Origin: Roseinatronobacter thiooxidans
Lineage (GTDB): Bacteria > Pseudomonadota > Alphaproteobacteria > Rhodobacterales > Rhodobacteraceae
Assembly (NCBI RefSeq): GCF_001870675.1
Contig: NZ_MEHT01000009.1
Span: 124,001 to 188,000 of the forward strand
DNA: 64,000 bases
Reading direction: 5' to 3'
Shown: positions 29,058 through 38,457 of the stretch, piece after piece
How positions within the stretch are numbered: the stretch's first letter is position 1
Layout of the letters: each line of letters starts with the position of its first letter
The notes under the pieces: generated by a model
The model's database searches: none
The model's input: the letters and a program-made list of their open reading frames with translations, nothing else
What the model was told of the DNA's origin: nothing
Translations under genes and position numbers: made by a program

Positions 29058-29750
29058 TCAATCCTCGAACAGTTCCGATTGGCCGCGCTCTGGTCCGTCC
29101 TCTGCCTCATCATCAGGCAAGGAAGTCTGGCCCGGTGGGGGGCGGCTGTCCAACAGGCCCGCTTCGCGCAATTCTTTCAGCCCCGGCAGATCGCGCGCAC
29201 TCTCCAGACCGAAATGGTCCAGAAACGCCTCTGTCACGACAAAGGTGACAGGCCGCCCCGGTGTCATTCTGCGCCGCCCCAGCCTGATCCATTCCAGTTC
29301 CAGCAACTGGTCAATCGTCCCACGCGACACGGCCACGCCGCGAATCTCCTCGATCTCGGCGCGGGTGACAGGCTGGTGATAGGCGATAATGGCAAGCGTC
29401 TCGATCGCCGCGCGCGACAGTTTGCGTGTTTCCAACCGTTCGGTTTGCATCAGCCATGCCAGATCGGGCGCGGTGCGCAGCGCATAGGCATCGCCCACCC
29501 GCACCAGATTTACCCCCCGCCCGCAATAGCGCGAACGCAGATGCACCAGCGCTTCTGCCGCGTCACATCCGGGGGGCAAGCGCTCTGAGATCTGCGACAG
29601 GCTAAGGGGGGTGGCGCAGGCAAACAGGATCGCTTCGATCATGCGTTCCTGTTCGGCCAATGGGGGCGCGGCAAACAGGCTGGGGCTGTCTGCCGCATTG
29701 GGCCGGCTGCGCGGCGGTGCGTTGGGACTATCTGTCATATCACCGCTCAT
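29058..29750 (-). CDS. scpB: Segregation and condensation protein B
   Basis: ScpB forms, with ScpA and SMC, the bacterial condensin that organises and segregates the chromosome. The 230-residue protein has tandem winged-helix domains: LSLSQISERLPPG in the first, and IIAYHQPVTRAEIEEIRGV followed by LLELEWIRLGRRR in the second, all family hallmarks. The C-terminal tail is acidic and low-complexity. The start overlaps the scpA stop in an ATGA junction, so the partners are translationally coupled. Confidence 0.95.
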   Translation of the reverse strand: MSGDMTDSPNAPPRSRPNAADSPSLFAAPPLAEQERMIEAILFACATPLSLSQISERLPPGCDAAEALVHLRSRYCGRGVNLVRVGDAYALRTAPDLAWLMQTERLETRKLSRAAIETLAIIAYHQPVTRAEIEEIRGVAVSRGTIDQLLELEWIRLGRRRMTPGRPVTFVVTEAFLDHFGLESARDLPGLKELREAGLLDSRPPPGQTSLPDDEAEDGPERGQSELFED

Positions 29751-30529
29751 TGCCCGGTTTTGCGGCGCAGATGCAAGGGGGCGAATGTGTCGGACTGGCG
29801 CAGTTCGATCTGGCCTTGCTTGGCCAGTTCCAGCGTGGCCGCAAAGGTGGACGCAATAGCCGAGCGTTGCCGCGCGGGCGCCCCGCGCCAGCCTTCGGGC
29901 AGATAGGCTTGCAGGCTGGTCCAGTCCGCAGCCCCCGGCACCAGTTTGGACAACCGCGCCAATGCGGCCTCATAGGGGTATATGTCCGAGCGGTCGAAGG
30001 CATAGGGACGAAATTCGTCGCGCGTGCGCAGCCGTGCATAGGCGCGCATCAAATCCAGCAGACTGGCCTCGAACACGGTTTTGCGGTTCACCGCCAGCGC
30101 CTCTGGTGCGCCGCGCGCGAAGAAGTCGCGCCCTTTCTGGTCGCGCCCCATCAGCCGCGCCGCCGCCTCTCTCATGGCTTGCAGGCGTTCCAGCTGAAAG
30201 GCCAGATGCGCGGCCAGTTCCGCGCCGCTTGGCCCTTCCTCTGTCGGGTCTGGTGGCAACAGCAGGCGCGATTTCAGATAGGCCAGCCACGCTGCCATCA
30301 CCAGATAATCTGCCGCCAGCTCTATCCTGAGTGCGCGCGCGCGTTCCACAAAGCCCAGATATTGTTCGGCCAGATGCAACACCGATATGCGCCGCAAATC
30401 AACCTTTTGAGTGCGCGAGAGTGTCAGCAGCACATCCAGCGGCCCCTCAAACCCGTCCACATCGACAATCAGCGCCTCGGCTTCTCGCCGCGCGCTTATG
30501 CTGTCATCTGTGTCGAATGTGTCGGCCAT
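29747..30529 (-). CDS. scpA: Segregation and condensation protein A
   Basis: ScpA is the kleisin that bridges the SMC heads and carries a ScpB dimer. The 260-residue protein has the kleisin N-terminal motif FEGPLDVLLTLSRTQKVDL, the DYLVMAAWLAYLKSRLLLP helix, and a C-terminal winged helix (FAATLELAKQGQIELRQ). AAGG lies eight bases before ATG at 30529, while the frame is open to 30550. It is coupled to scpB by a 4-base overlap. Confidence 0.95.
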   Translation of the reverse strand: MADTFDTDDSISARREAEALIVDVDGFEGPLDVLLTLSRTQKVDLRRISVLHLAEQYLGFVERARALRIELAADYLVMAAWLAYLKSRLLLPPDPTEEGPSGAELAAHLAFQLERLQAMREAAARLMGRDQKGRDFFARGAPEALAVNRKTVFEASLLDLMRAYARLRTRDEFRPYAFDRSDIYPYEAALARLSKLVPGAADWTSLQAYLPEGWRGAPARQRSAIASTFAATLELAKQGQIELRQSDTFAPLHLRRKTGQ

Positions 30530-30579
30530 GGTTTGCCTTGTTTTCAGCAATCATACGCTGTGGCCAAGGGCGCTGTCCA

Positions 30580-31185
30580 TCATGCACTGTCCATATGGCG
30601 TTCCCAATCGCGCAGCCGCGCGACATAACGCGCAAGCGTGTCAATCTCCAGATTGATCCTGTCGCCCATCTTTACATCACCCCAAGTCGTGACCTGCTTG
30701 GTATGGGGAATAAGATTGACGCCGAATTCCGCGCCCGACACATCGTTTACAGTCAGCGATGTGCCGTCCAGCGCCACAGACCCTTTCGGCGCGATGAACC
30801 CTGCCAGATGGTCTGGCGCGCGGAACAAAAGCCTTGTGCTACCCCCCACCTCGGTCAGGCCCACAACCTCGGCCACGCCATCCACATGGCCCGAGACGAT
30901 ATGGCCGCCCAGTTCATCCCCCACTTTCAGCGCGCGTTCCAGATTGACACGCTTGCCAATTGTCCAATCCCCCAGATTGGTTTTCGACACAGTCTCGGCA
31001 GAGACCTGCACCTCGTACCAGTCCGGCCCTTTTGCAACCACGGTCAGACACACCCCGTCCGATGCAATGGACGCCCCCAGATCGACACCTGTCATGTCAT
31101 AGCCTGTTGCAATGCGCGCACGAAGATCGCCTTCTTGCTGCAATGCAAGAATTTCACCGATATCCGTAATGATCCCCGTGAACAT
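30580..31185 (-). CDS. ribE: Riboflavin synthase, alpha chain
   Basis: The enzyme dismutates two 6,7-dimethyl-8-ribityllumazine molecules to riboflavin plus a pyrimidinedione. The 201-residue protein has two lumazine-binding barrels. The N-terminus MFTGIITDIG is the family signature, SVSAETVSK-like QVSAETVSKTNLG is in barrel one, GHIVSGHVDG opens barrel two, and IPHTKQVTTWG is near the end. No FMN-riboswitch signature is visible in the 166-bp upstream interval. It precedes scpA on the same strand. Confidence 0.95.
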   Translation of the reverse strand: MFTGIITDIGEILALQQEGDLRARIATGYDMTGVDLGASIASDGVCLTVVAKGPDWYEVQVSAETVSKTNLGDWTIGKRVNLERALKVGDELGGHIVSGHVDGVAEVVGLTEVGGSTRLLFRAPDHLAGFIAPKGSVALDGTSLTVNDVSGAEFGVNLIPHTKQVTTWGDVKMGDRINLEIDTLARYVARLRDWERHMDSA

Positions 31186-31235
31186 GTCTGACCCTTTCCA
31201 AGACCTGCTTTGATGGCAGAGGTAACGCGCGCCCC

Positions 31236-31251
31236 GCTTGATGACAAGCGC
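31236..31251. other. Short inverted repeat between divergent ribE and kpsS
   Basis: CGCTTG-ATGA-CAAGCG is a perfect 6-bp inverted repeat, 50 bp upstream of the riboflavin synthase start and 100 bp upstream of kpsS. An operator or leader hairpin is possible, but nothing identifies a regulator. Confidence 0.25.
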
Positions 31252-31351
31252 GCCATAAATCTACCGCATTTTCAGATCATTGTGTCGCATATCGCGTCAA
31301 AGCGAAATGCTGACAGGCGCGTTGGTTTGGTAACGTAAGTGGAATGATGTC

Positions 31352-32641
31352 ATGGGCGTAGGCGGTGACGACAGACGGTTTTTGTTTTTGCAGGGGCCGC
31401 ATGGGTGGTTTTTCAGCCGGTTGGCGCAAGGGTTGCGCGCAGCCGGTGCGCAGGTTTGGCGGGTTGGCTTCAATCAGGGCGATGCGTTTTTCTGGCGCGA
31501 CAAGGCAAGCTACATCCCCTTCAGCGAAACCCCCGACGCATGGCCGCAGCGCATCCGAGAGATTATCGCGCAGCACCAGATCACCGATATTGCCTTATAC
31601 GGCGATGTGCGCCCTGTTCATGCGCAGGCCATCACTGCCGCCCGCGAACTGGGCCTGACAATCCATATATTCGAGGAAGGGTATTTGCGGCCCTATTGGG
31701 TCACATATGAACGCGACGGGGCAAACGGCAATTCCGCCCTGATGGAGATCGGCCTGCCAGAGATGCGCAAGGCGCTGGAAAAATGCGATCTGGAACTGCC
31801 CGATCCGCCTGCGCATTGGGGCGATATGCGCCAGCATGTCTTTTATGGGGCGCTGTATCATTTCTGCGTCATGGCCTTTAACCGGCGCTACCGCAATTTC
31901 AGGCCGCATCGGGATTTAACGGTCCGGCAGGAATTCGCGCTTTATATGAAACGCCTGTGGCTGATGCCCTTGCACTCGATCGAGCGTCACATTGCAAGCT
32001 GGCGCGTGCGCAATGGCGGCTTTCCCTATCATCTGGTGTTGCTGCAACTAGAACATGACAGCAGCTTTCGCGCGCATAGTCCGTTCCAGTCGCAAACCCA
32101 ATTTCTGGAAAAAGTGTTTTCAGGTTTTGCACGGGGGGCACCGCAACACCACCATCTGGTGATCAAAGCCCACCCGCTGGAAGATGGCCGCGCCCCCATC
32201 CGCGAAACGATCCGCACACTGATAAAGGCGCATGGCCTTGACGGGCGGGTTCATTTCTTGCGCGGGGGCAAACTTGCGCGGCTTCTCAACCACGCACGCT
32301 CGGGCGTTACGGTCAATTCGACAGCCGCACAACAGGTGTTATGGCGGGGCATGCCGCTGCGCGTTTTTGGCCGCGCGGTCTATGACAAGCCCGAATTTGT
32401 CTCTGATCAGTCCATTCGCGCCTTTTTCGCCCATCCCAAACGCCCGGATGCGCGCGCCTATCGCGATTACCGGCATTTCCTGCTCGAAACCTCGCAAGTG
32501 CCGGGGGGCTACTATTCGTTGGGGGGCCGCAGGCAGCTGATGCGACATCTGGTAGATATGATGCTGGCCCCCGATGACCCCTATACCGCATTGATCCGCG
32601 GGGACGCGGCACCAAGGCAACAGTTGCGCATGGTGCGCTAG
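31352..32641 (+). CDS. kpsS: Capsular polysaccharide synthesis/export protein KpsS-like (Kdo transferase)
   Basis: KpsS adds the first beta-Kdo residue of the lipid linker on which group 2 capsules are built. The 429-residue protein starts with FLFLQGPHGWFFSRLAQGL and contains IFEEGYLRPYWVTYERDG, the diagnostic glycine-rich acceptor segment, then VIKAHPLEDGR and a GVTVNSTAAQQVLW phosphate-binding-like segment. It is cytoplasmic or peripheral on the inner membrane. It heads a three-gene plus-strand unit with an export lipoprotein and KpsC. No sugar-specific capsule genes are present in the window. Confidence 0.88.
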   Translation: MGVGGDDRRFLFLQGPHGWFFSRLAQGLRAAGAQVWRVGFNQGDAFFWRDKASYIPFSETPDAWPQRIREIIAQHQITDIALYGDVRPVHAQAITAARELGLTIHIFEEGYLRPYWVTYERDGANGNSALMEIGLPEMRKALEKCDLELPDPPAHWGDMRQHVFYGALYHFCVMAFNRRYRNFRPHRDLTVRQEFALYMKRLWLMPLHSIERHIASWRVRNGGFPYHLVLLQLEHDSSFRAHSPFQSQTQFLEKVFSGFARGAPQHHHLVIKAHPLEDGRAPIRETIRTLIKAHGLDGRVHFLRGGKLARLLNHARSGVTVNSTAAQQVLWRGMPLRVFGRAVYDKPEFVSDQSIRAFFAHPKRPDARAYRDYRHFLLETSQVPGGYYSLGGRRQLMRHLVDMMLAPDDPYTALIRGDAAPRQQLRMVR

Positions 32642-32730
32642 GGGCCACACTGCTTCAAAGCTTGGCGTTTTCACAAGAAACCTGTATCGTTTCCAAAAAT
32701 CTGAGGCATACCCACGAAGGAGCCCGAGCA

Positions 32731-33861
32731 GTGTTGGCAAGTTATTTTATTCTGGGCCGCAAACTGGCCCTGATGACAGCTGTAATTTTGGTTGCATCTT
32801 GCGCTGTGTCCCGCGACGGACCCAGCAAAAAGGAAATTTTTGAAGGCTCGGTCATGCGCTCGGGCGATGCGCATATTATCATGGTGAACAAGCGCGTCAG
32901 CGAGGCCGCCAACCGCCCACAGGCGCTGGGCTTCAGCCATGCGCTGCGCGCGGGCGCGCTGATGGGCGGCGACACGATCCGCCCCGGCGATGTGATCCGC
33001 CTGAATGTCTATGAGAATGTGCCCGAGGGGCTGCTTGCCCCGGCAGGCGCCAATAACGCCTTGGTCGAGGAAATTCAGGTCGATGATGCGGGCTATATTT
33101 TTGTACCCTATGCAGGCCGCATTCGCGCCGCAGGCAACACGCCCGATGCGCTGCGCCGCATCCTGACCCGCTCGCTTGACGAACAGACCCCCGATCCGCA
33201 AGTCATGGTCGCGCGTACCGCTGGTGACGGGGCAACTGTGTCTGTCACCGGCGGGGTTGGCGCGCAGGGCGTCTATCCTGTTACGCGTGCCACCAACCGG
33301 CTAAGTTCCATGATCGCCACGGCGGGCGGGCTAAGCATTCCGCTAGAGACAGCGCAAGTGCTGGTCACGCGCGGCAACCGCCAAGACTCGGCATGGCTGC
33401 AAGACATCTATTCCGACCCCTCGCTCGATATTGCGATGCGCGCGGGCGACCGTATTTTGCTGCGGCAGGACCAGCGCGCCTTCACTGTGTTGGGTGCGAC
33501 AGGCAGCACCAACCGCATGACTTTCGACACCCGCCAGATTTCCGCGATTGACGCCATCGCCATGGTCGGCGGGCTGGACCCGTTGCGCGCAGACCCGACA
33601 GGCGTGTTTATCTTCCGCGATGAAGTGCCCGATGTCGCAACCGAAATCATTGGCATGGGCCAGTTTGTGACGGATGTGCGCTTTGTCTATGTGCTGGATC
33701 TGACCGCGCCCACAGGCATGTTCAACGCGCGCGATTTCAAAATCCGTGACGGCGATACAATCTTTGTGACCGAGGCAGCTTCCGTGCTTTGGGCGCGCCA
33801 GATCTCGGCATTGACCGGCAGCCTGACTGCGGCCGGAAATGTCCGCCGCACTGTCGACTAA
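32731..33861 (+). CDS. Polysaccharide export outer-membrane lipoprotein (Wza/KpsD-like)
   Basis: This 376-residue export protein belongs to the Poly_export/SLBB family. The lipobox LVASC is at residues about 24-28 after a hydrophobic signal, so it should be lipid-anchored in the outer membrane. The Poly_export domain begins near GDTIRPGDVIRLNVYENV and is followed by SLBB-type repeats (VSVTGGVGAQGVYPV and AFTVLGATGSTNRM). GTG at 32731 is preceded by a perfect AAGGAG eight bases upstream, so I prefer it to the ATG at 32662. It lies between kpsS and kpsC and would form the channel for capsule export. Confidence 0.88.
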   Translation: MLASYFILGRKLALMTAVILVASCAVSRDGPSKKEIFEGSVMRSGDAHIIMVNKRVSEAANRPQALGFSHALRAGALMGGDTIRPGDVIRLNVYENVPEGLLAPAGANNALVEEIQVDDAGYIFVPYAGRIRAAGNTPDALRRILTRSLDEQTPDPQVMVARTAGDGATVSVTGGVGAQGVYPVTRATNRLSSMIATAGGLSIPLETAQVLVTRGNRQDSAWLQDIYSDPSLDIAMRAGDRILLRQDQRAFTVLGATGSTNRMTFDTRQISAIDAIAMVGGLDPLRADPTGVFIFRDEVPDVATEIIGMGQFVTDVRFVYVLDLTAPTGMFNARDFKIRDGDTIFVTEAASVLWARQISALTGSLTAAGNVRRTVD

Positions 33862-33866
33862 GGCGC

Positions 33867-35864
33867 ATGTCGCCCACCCCGTCTGCCCGTGTTTACGCCT
33901 ATTCGGGCGGATTTCTGGGCATGGGCAGGCAGGCGCGCCGCATTCGCCGCATCATGGCGCTTGCAGGGCATCCCATAGGCATTGGCTGGCCGCAAGCCAC
34001 CGATAAAATCGCTGTCTGGGGGCATGCCCGCCGCGCCGCGCGCGGCGAGAAGATTGCTGCGCGCAGCGGTGCCGGTATCTTGCGCGTTGAAGACGCGTTT
34101 TTACGCTCGCTCTTTCCCGGCCGCGCGGGAGAGCCGACACTGGGCCTGCTGATCGACACGCAAGGGGCCTATTATGCGCCCGCAACCCCGTCCGATCTTG
34201 AAACCCTGCTGGCCACCCACCCGCTGGATGATCACGCGCTTCTAGAACGCGCGCGCCTTGGCATGGCGCGTCTGAAAGCGCTGCAACTGTCCAAATACGC
34301 AGCCCATGACCCCGCGCTGCGCGCGCCCGATCCGGGCTATGTGCTGGTCGTCGATCAGGTGCGCGGCGATGCCTCTCTCACCCATGGCGGGCTTGATGGC
34401 CCCCTTCCCGCGCATCTGTTCCGCGAGATGCTGGTTCAGGCGCAACTGGATTTCCCCGGCGCGCGTATCATCATCCGCACCCATCCCGAAACCGCGCAAG
34501 GCCACCGTCACGGCCATTTCACACCGGCAGATGCGACAGCAGACCATATCACGCTTCTGTCAGACCCGGTCTCGCCATGGGAATTGCTGGAAGGTGCGCT
34601 TGCGGTCTATACAGTCTCCTCGCAACTGGGGTTCGAGGCGGTTTTTGCAGGCCACAAGCCCCGTGTCTTTGGCCTGCCCTTTTATGCAGGCTGGGGGCTA
34701 AGCTGTGATCACACCCCGCATCCCCGACGCCGCCGCAAACTGACCCGTGCGCAGCTTTTCGCCGCCGCAATGCTGCTTTATCCCAAATGGTATGATCCCT
34801 GCCGCGACCGGCTATGCCCGTTCGAAGATGCGCTCGACCATCTGGAAGCCCTGACCCGCGCGTGGCGCGAAGACCGCAACGGCTATGCCGCTCTCAACAT
34901 GCGGCTGTGGAAACGCCCGCATCTGCAAGCCTTTTTCGGGCGCTGGAAAAAACTGCATTTTGCAAAGGCGGCGCGCACGAACCAGCCCGCGCTGGTCTGG
35001 GGCATGGCGGCTGGGCCTGCGCATGCCATCCGCATCGAAGACGGGTTCTTGCGCTCGCGCGGGCTTGGCGCGGAACTGACCCCGCCTGTGTCTTTGGTGG
35101 CCGATGATCTTGGGCTGTATTACGATCCATCCACCCCGTCGCGCTTGGAAGCCTTGATCGCAGCCCCCCCCCCACCGGGCGGTGAGGCACGCGCCACAGC
35201 CCTTGTTGCGCGGATCCGTGCGCAAAGGCTCAGCAAATATAACCTCGACCGCCCGCTCCCTGATCTGCCCCTGGGCCACCGTATTCTTGTCCCCGGTCAG
35301 GTCGAAGACGACGCCTCGATCCAATTGGGCGCTGGCGCGATCCGCACCAATCTTGCGCTGCTTGCCGAAACCCGCCGCCGCAATCCGAAGGCGATCATCC
35401 TCTACAAACCCCATCCCGATGTCGAAGCAGGCCTCAGACCCGGTGCCATTCCCCGACAGGACGCGCTTTTGCATGCCGATCTTGTCCTCGATCACAGCGA
35501 TCCCGCCCATTTGCTTGACCATGTGAATGAACTCTGGACAATGACCTCCACAATGGGGTTCGAGGCGCTCTTGCGCGATGTGCCTGTGACCACATTCGGC
35601 GCTCCATTCTATGCAGGTTGGGGGCTGACAACCGATATGGGCAATATCCCTGCGCGCCGCATCGCGCGCCCCGGCCTTGCCGCCCTCGCCCATGCAGCCC
35701 TGATCGCCTATCCGCGCTATTACGATCCCGTCTCGCGTCAGCCCTGCCCGCCTGAAGTCGCACTTGAGCGCCTCGCAACACATACCACGCCCCGCCCGCC
35801 GGTCTTGCGCTTGCTGGCAAAACTGCAAGGCGCTTTTGCAAGCCTCGCCCCTCTCTGGCGCTAA
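33867..35864 (+). CDS. kpsC: Capsular polysaccharide synthesis protein KpsC-like (dual Kdo transferase)
   Basis: KpsC extends the poly-Kdo linker begun by KpsS. The 665-residue protein is an internal duplication. The first half has SGGFLGMGRQ, LRVEDAFLRSLFPG and the later VYTVSSQLGFEAVFAGHKPRVFGLPFYAGWG. The second half repeats them as RIEDGFLRSRGLG and the WTMTSTMGFEALLRD segment ending FYAGWG. Each half therefore carries a GT domain. ATG at 33867 has AAGG four bases upstream and follows the previous stop by five bases. Repeat copy C begins just after the stop. Confidence 0.9.
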   Translation: MSPTPSARVYAYSGGFLGMGRQARRIRRIMALAGHPIGIGWPQATDKIAVWGHARRAARGEKIAARSGAGILRVEDAFLRSLFPGRAGEPTLGLLIDTQGAYYAPATPSDLETLLATHPLDDHALLERARLGMARLKALQLSKYAAHDPALRAPDPGYVLVVDQVRGDASLTHGGLDGPLPAHLFREMLVQAQLDFPGARIIIRTHPETAQGHRHGHFTPADATADHITLLSDPVSPWELLEGALAVYTVSSQLGFEAVFAGHKPRVFGLPFYAGWGLSCDHTPHPRRRRKLTRAQLFAAAMLLYPKWYDPCRDRLCPFEDALDHLEALTRAWREDRNGYAALNMRLWKRPHLQAFFGRWKKLHFAKAARTNQPALVWGMAAGPAHAIRIEDGFLRSRGLGAELTPPVSLVADDLGLYYDPSTPSRLEALIAAPPPPGGEARATALVARIRAQRLSKYNLDRPLPDLPLGHRILVPGQVEDDASIQLGAGAIRTNLALLAETRRRNPKAIILYKPHPDVEAGLRPGAIPRQDALLHADLVLDHSDPAHLLDHVNELWTMTSTMGFEALLRDVPVTTFGAPFYAGWGLTTDMGNIPARRIARPGLAALAHAALIAYPRYYDPVSRQPCPPEVALERLATHTTPRPPVLRLLAKLQGAFASLAPLWR

Positions 35865-35869
35865 GCCTC

Positions 35870-35938
35870 CATTTTCTTGCCTTAAATACTCAAATGGGGG
35901 GAATGCAGCGCAAGCTGCATGGGGGGCGCCAGCCCCCC
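35870..35938 (-). repeat. Intergenic repeat copy C (inverted orientation)
   Basis: Reading the minus strand gives hairpin GGGGGGC/GCCCCCC (35938-35921), hairpin ATGCAGC-GCAA-GCTGCAT (35920-35903) and core TGAGTATTTAAGGCAAGAAA ending ATG (35892-35870). The order matches copies A and B. The middle hairpin has a different sequence but keeps its stem, which suggests selection for structure. Confidence 0.75.
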
Positions 35939-35982
35939 TTCACAATAGACCTGGCCGAAGGCCGCAATCAGGTCACGTATGG

Positions 35983-37656
35983 TCAGTCATTCAGCAAACG
36001 GCTGACAACAATGGTCACTTCCGGCTTTTTGCCGATCTCTTCCATCACCACCTGCCGCACAACACGGCGCAACCCGTCATTGAGCTTGTCATCATCCGCC
36101 AGAACCTTGTGACCCGCGCGCGAGACGAATTCTTCCAGCTCGCTCTCGATCAACTCGTTCAGCATCTTGCCCCCGCGCCCTTCACTGCGCAGGCCCGCGA
36201 TTTCGGCCCAAGGTGCGCCAAGCGCCTCATTCTCCTCGTCCAGAATCAGGGTCACGAACACATGCCCGCCAATGGCCATGCGAATGCGGTCGCGGATAAT
36301 GCCATCCATCGCCCCGATCATCCGGCTGCCATCCAGATAGGTGCGGCCCGTCGGCACCTCGTCAACCAGCCCCGGCACATCGCCTGTCAGGTCCAGCACC
36401 GACCCATTGGGCACCACCAAAGACCGCATCCCGCGCGCAAGCGCCAGTTTCGCGTGTTCGCGCATCATGCGATGCTCGCCATGGATCGGAATCAGCATTT
36501 GCGGGGCAATCAGATCATGCATCGCCACCAGATCAGGCCGGTTGGCATGGCCAGAGACGTGATAGAGCCGCGCTGAATTGTCCAGCACATCTACGCCCAT
36601 TTCCGACAGCGCATTCACCACGCGGCCCACTTCGCGCTCATTGCCCGGAATGGTCATGGAAGAGAACAGAAACGTATCCCCTTCCTTCATGCTCAGCCCC
36701 ATATAGTTGCCGCGCGCCAACTGGCTGGAAGCTGCGCGCCGTTCCCCTTGAGAGCCCGTCACGATCAGCAGCAGGTTTTCGCGCGGAATGGATTTCGCCT
36801 CTTCAGGACTGATGGTGGGGGGGAAATCTGTCAGGATGCCCGCCTCGCGCGCCACTTGCGTCATGCGCAGCATCGCGCGCCCCATCAGGCAGACAGAGCG
36901 CCCCGCCTCTTGTGCGGCCACCGCCAGTGTTTTCAACCGCGCCACGTTTGAAGCGAAAGTCGTGGCCACGACCATGCCTTTGGCGCTGCGCATCAGCTCT
37001 GCCACAGGTGTGTTCAGCGTGGCCTCTGACCGGCCTTCATGAAGGTTCATCACATTGGTGCTGTCACAAAACAGCGCCTTGACGCCTGTGCGCCCGATCT
37101 CGGCAAGCAGTTTCGGGTCATGCGGCTCGCCCACGCCGGGCGTTTCATCGGCCTTGAAGTCGCCCGAATGCACGATCCGTCCGTCCGGCGTGTCGATAAT
37201 CAGGCCAGAGGCTTCGGGCAGCGAATGTGCGACAGGGAAGAACTGCACCCGGAACGGCCCCAGTTCCAGCGCCTCGGGGGCTTTGCCCACAGTGATCACC
37301 TGTTTGGGGTCCTGGCCCGCATCCTGCATCTTCAGCCGTGCGATCCGCGCAGTGAAATCGCGCGCGTAGACCGGCACTTTCAGCCTGTCCCATAACAACC
37401 CCACCGCACCGACATGGTCTTCATGCGCATGGGTGATGATAATCGCTTCCAGCCGGTCGCGACGTTCTTCCAGCCATGTGATGTCGGGCAAGATCAGATC
37501 CACACCGGGGCTTGAATCCATATCCGCAAAGGTCACCCCAAGATCAACAAGGATCAGGCGCTCGCGTCCCTTGGGGCCATAGCCGAACACATAGGCGTTC
37601 ATACCCACTTCACCTGCCCCGCCAAGGGGTAGATAGATCAGCCTGTCTTTGCTCAT
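35983..37656 (-). CDS. rnj: Ribonuclease J
   Basis: RNase J is a metallo-beta-lactamase/beta-CASP nuclease with 5'-3' exo- and endonuclease activity in mRNA decay and rRNA 5' maturation. The 557-residue protein has THAHEDHVGA with the zinc ligands near residue 78, the HSGDFKAD aspartate motif, beta-CASP segments VTGSQGE and HVSGHANRPDL, and IPIHGEHRM near the end of the catalytic part. A C-terminal oligomerisation domain follows. Its start overlaps the coaX stop by four bases. Alphaproteobacteria often use RNase J alongside RNase E. Confidence 0.95.
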   Translation of the reverse strand: MSKDRLIYLPLGGAGEVGMNAYVFGYGPKGRERLILVDLGVTFADMDSSPGVDLILPDITWLEERRDRLEAIIITHAHEDHVGAVGLLWDRLKVPVYARDFTARIARLKMQDAGQDPKQVITVGKAPEALELGPFRVQFFPVAHSLPEASGLIIDTPDGRIVHSGDFKADETPGVGEPHDPKLLAEIGRTGVKALFCDSTNVMNLHEGRSEATLNTPVAELMRSAKGMVVATTFASNVARLKTLAVAAQEAGRSVCLMGRAMLRMTQVAREAGILTDFPPTISPEEAKSIPRENLLLIVTGSQGERRAASSQLARGNYMGLSMKEGDTFLFSSMTIPGNEREVGRVVNALSEMGVDVLDNSARLYHVSGHANRPDLVAMHDLIAPQMLIPIHGEHRMMREHAKLALARGMRSLVVPNGSVLDLTGDVPGLVDEVPTGRTYLDGSRMIGAMDGIIRDRIRMAIGGHVFVTLILDEENEALGAPWAEIAGLRSEGRGGKMLNELIESELEEFVSRAGHKVLADDDKLNDGLRRVVRQVVMEEIGKKPEVTIVVSRLLND

Positions 37657-38441
37657 GTTCGCTCCTCGATGCCGTTTATCTTGTTATATGCGTGTATCAC
37701 GCGAAGGCCATGCAGTGTCAGATCATCCTCGACCCTGTCAAACAGGTTCTCGGCCTGCGCAAATAGCGGCGCCAGCCCGCCTGTTCCGACAACTGTCATC
37801 GGTTTACCATACTCTGCCTTGATCCGGCCTGTTATGCCCTCGATCAGTCCGATATAACCCCAGAACACACCAGATTGGATGCATTCGACAGTATTGGTGC
37901 CAATCACCTTGTCGGGGCGCGAAATATCGACATGCGGCAGGGCTGCGGCCCCCTGATGCAGCGCCTCTAGGCTAAGGTTCACACCCGGTGCGATCACCCC
38001 GCCCACATAGGCGCCGTCATGGGCGACCACATCGAAATTCGTGGCCGTGCCGAAATCCACCACCACCACATCGCCGCCAAACCGTTCATACGCCCCTGCC
38101 GCATTTGCCAGCCGGTCAGGGCCGGGCCTGACCCCTTCATCCACGCGCGGGGCAACAGGCAGCAGGCATTCGGGCTTGCCCACAACCAGCGGGCGGCAGT
38201 TGAAATAGCGGTCGCACAGCACCCGCAGATTGAACACCACACGCGGCACGGTTGAGGCGATAACGACATCGCTGATGTCCAGCTCGACCCCCTTGATGCG
38301 CATCAAGGTGGACAGCCATACGAAATACTGGTCCGCCGTGCGCATATGCTCGGTCGAGGTGCGCCATGTCGCCAGTACCTGCGTGCCATCCCAGACCGAA
38401 AACACTGTGTTGGTGTTGCCGCAATCTATTGTCAGAAGCAT
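37653..38441 (-). CDS. coaX: Type III pantothenate kinase
   Basis: CoaX phosphorylates pantothenate, the first step of coenzyme A synthesis, and unlike CoaA is not feedback-inhibited by CoA. The 262-residue ASKHA-fold protein shows the phosphate-1 motif IDCGNTNTVFSVW at the N-terminus, the VVVDFGTATNFDVV motif with the catalytic Asp, and APGVNLSLEAL. It lies between birA and rnj with tight junctions, an arrangement often seen downstream of nuoN in this order. Confidence 0.95.
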   Translation of the reverse strand: MLLTIDCGNTNTVFSVWDGTQVLATWRTSTEHMRTADQYFVWLSTLMRIKGVELDISDVVIASTVPRVVFNLRVLCDRYFNCRPLVVGKPECLLPVAPRVDEGVRPGPDRLANAAGAYERFGGDVVVVDFGTATNFDVVAHDGAYVGGVIAPGVNLSLEALHQGAAALPHVDISRPDKVIGTNTVECIQSGVFWGYIGLIEGITGRIKAEYGKPMTVVGTGGLAPLFAQAENLFDRVEDDLTLHGLRVIHAYNKINGIEERT

Positions 38442-38457
38442 GCGCCTGCCCCCTGTC

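Noticed and set aside
31186-31351. Possible FMN riboswitch upstream of riboflavin synthase
   Set aside because: None of the conserved RFN blocks is visible and the leader is too short.
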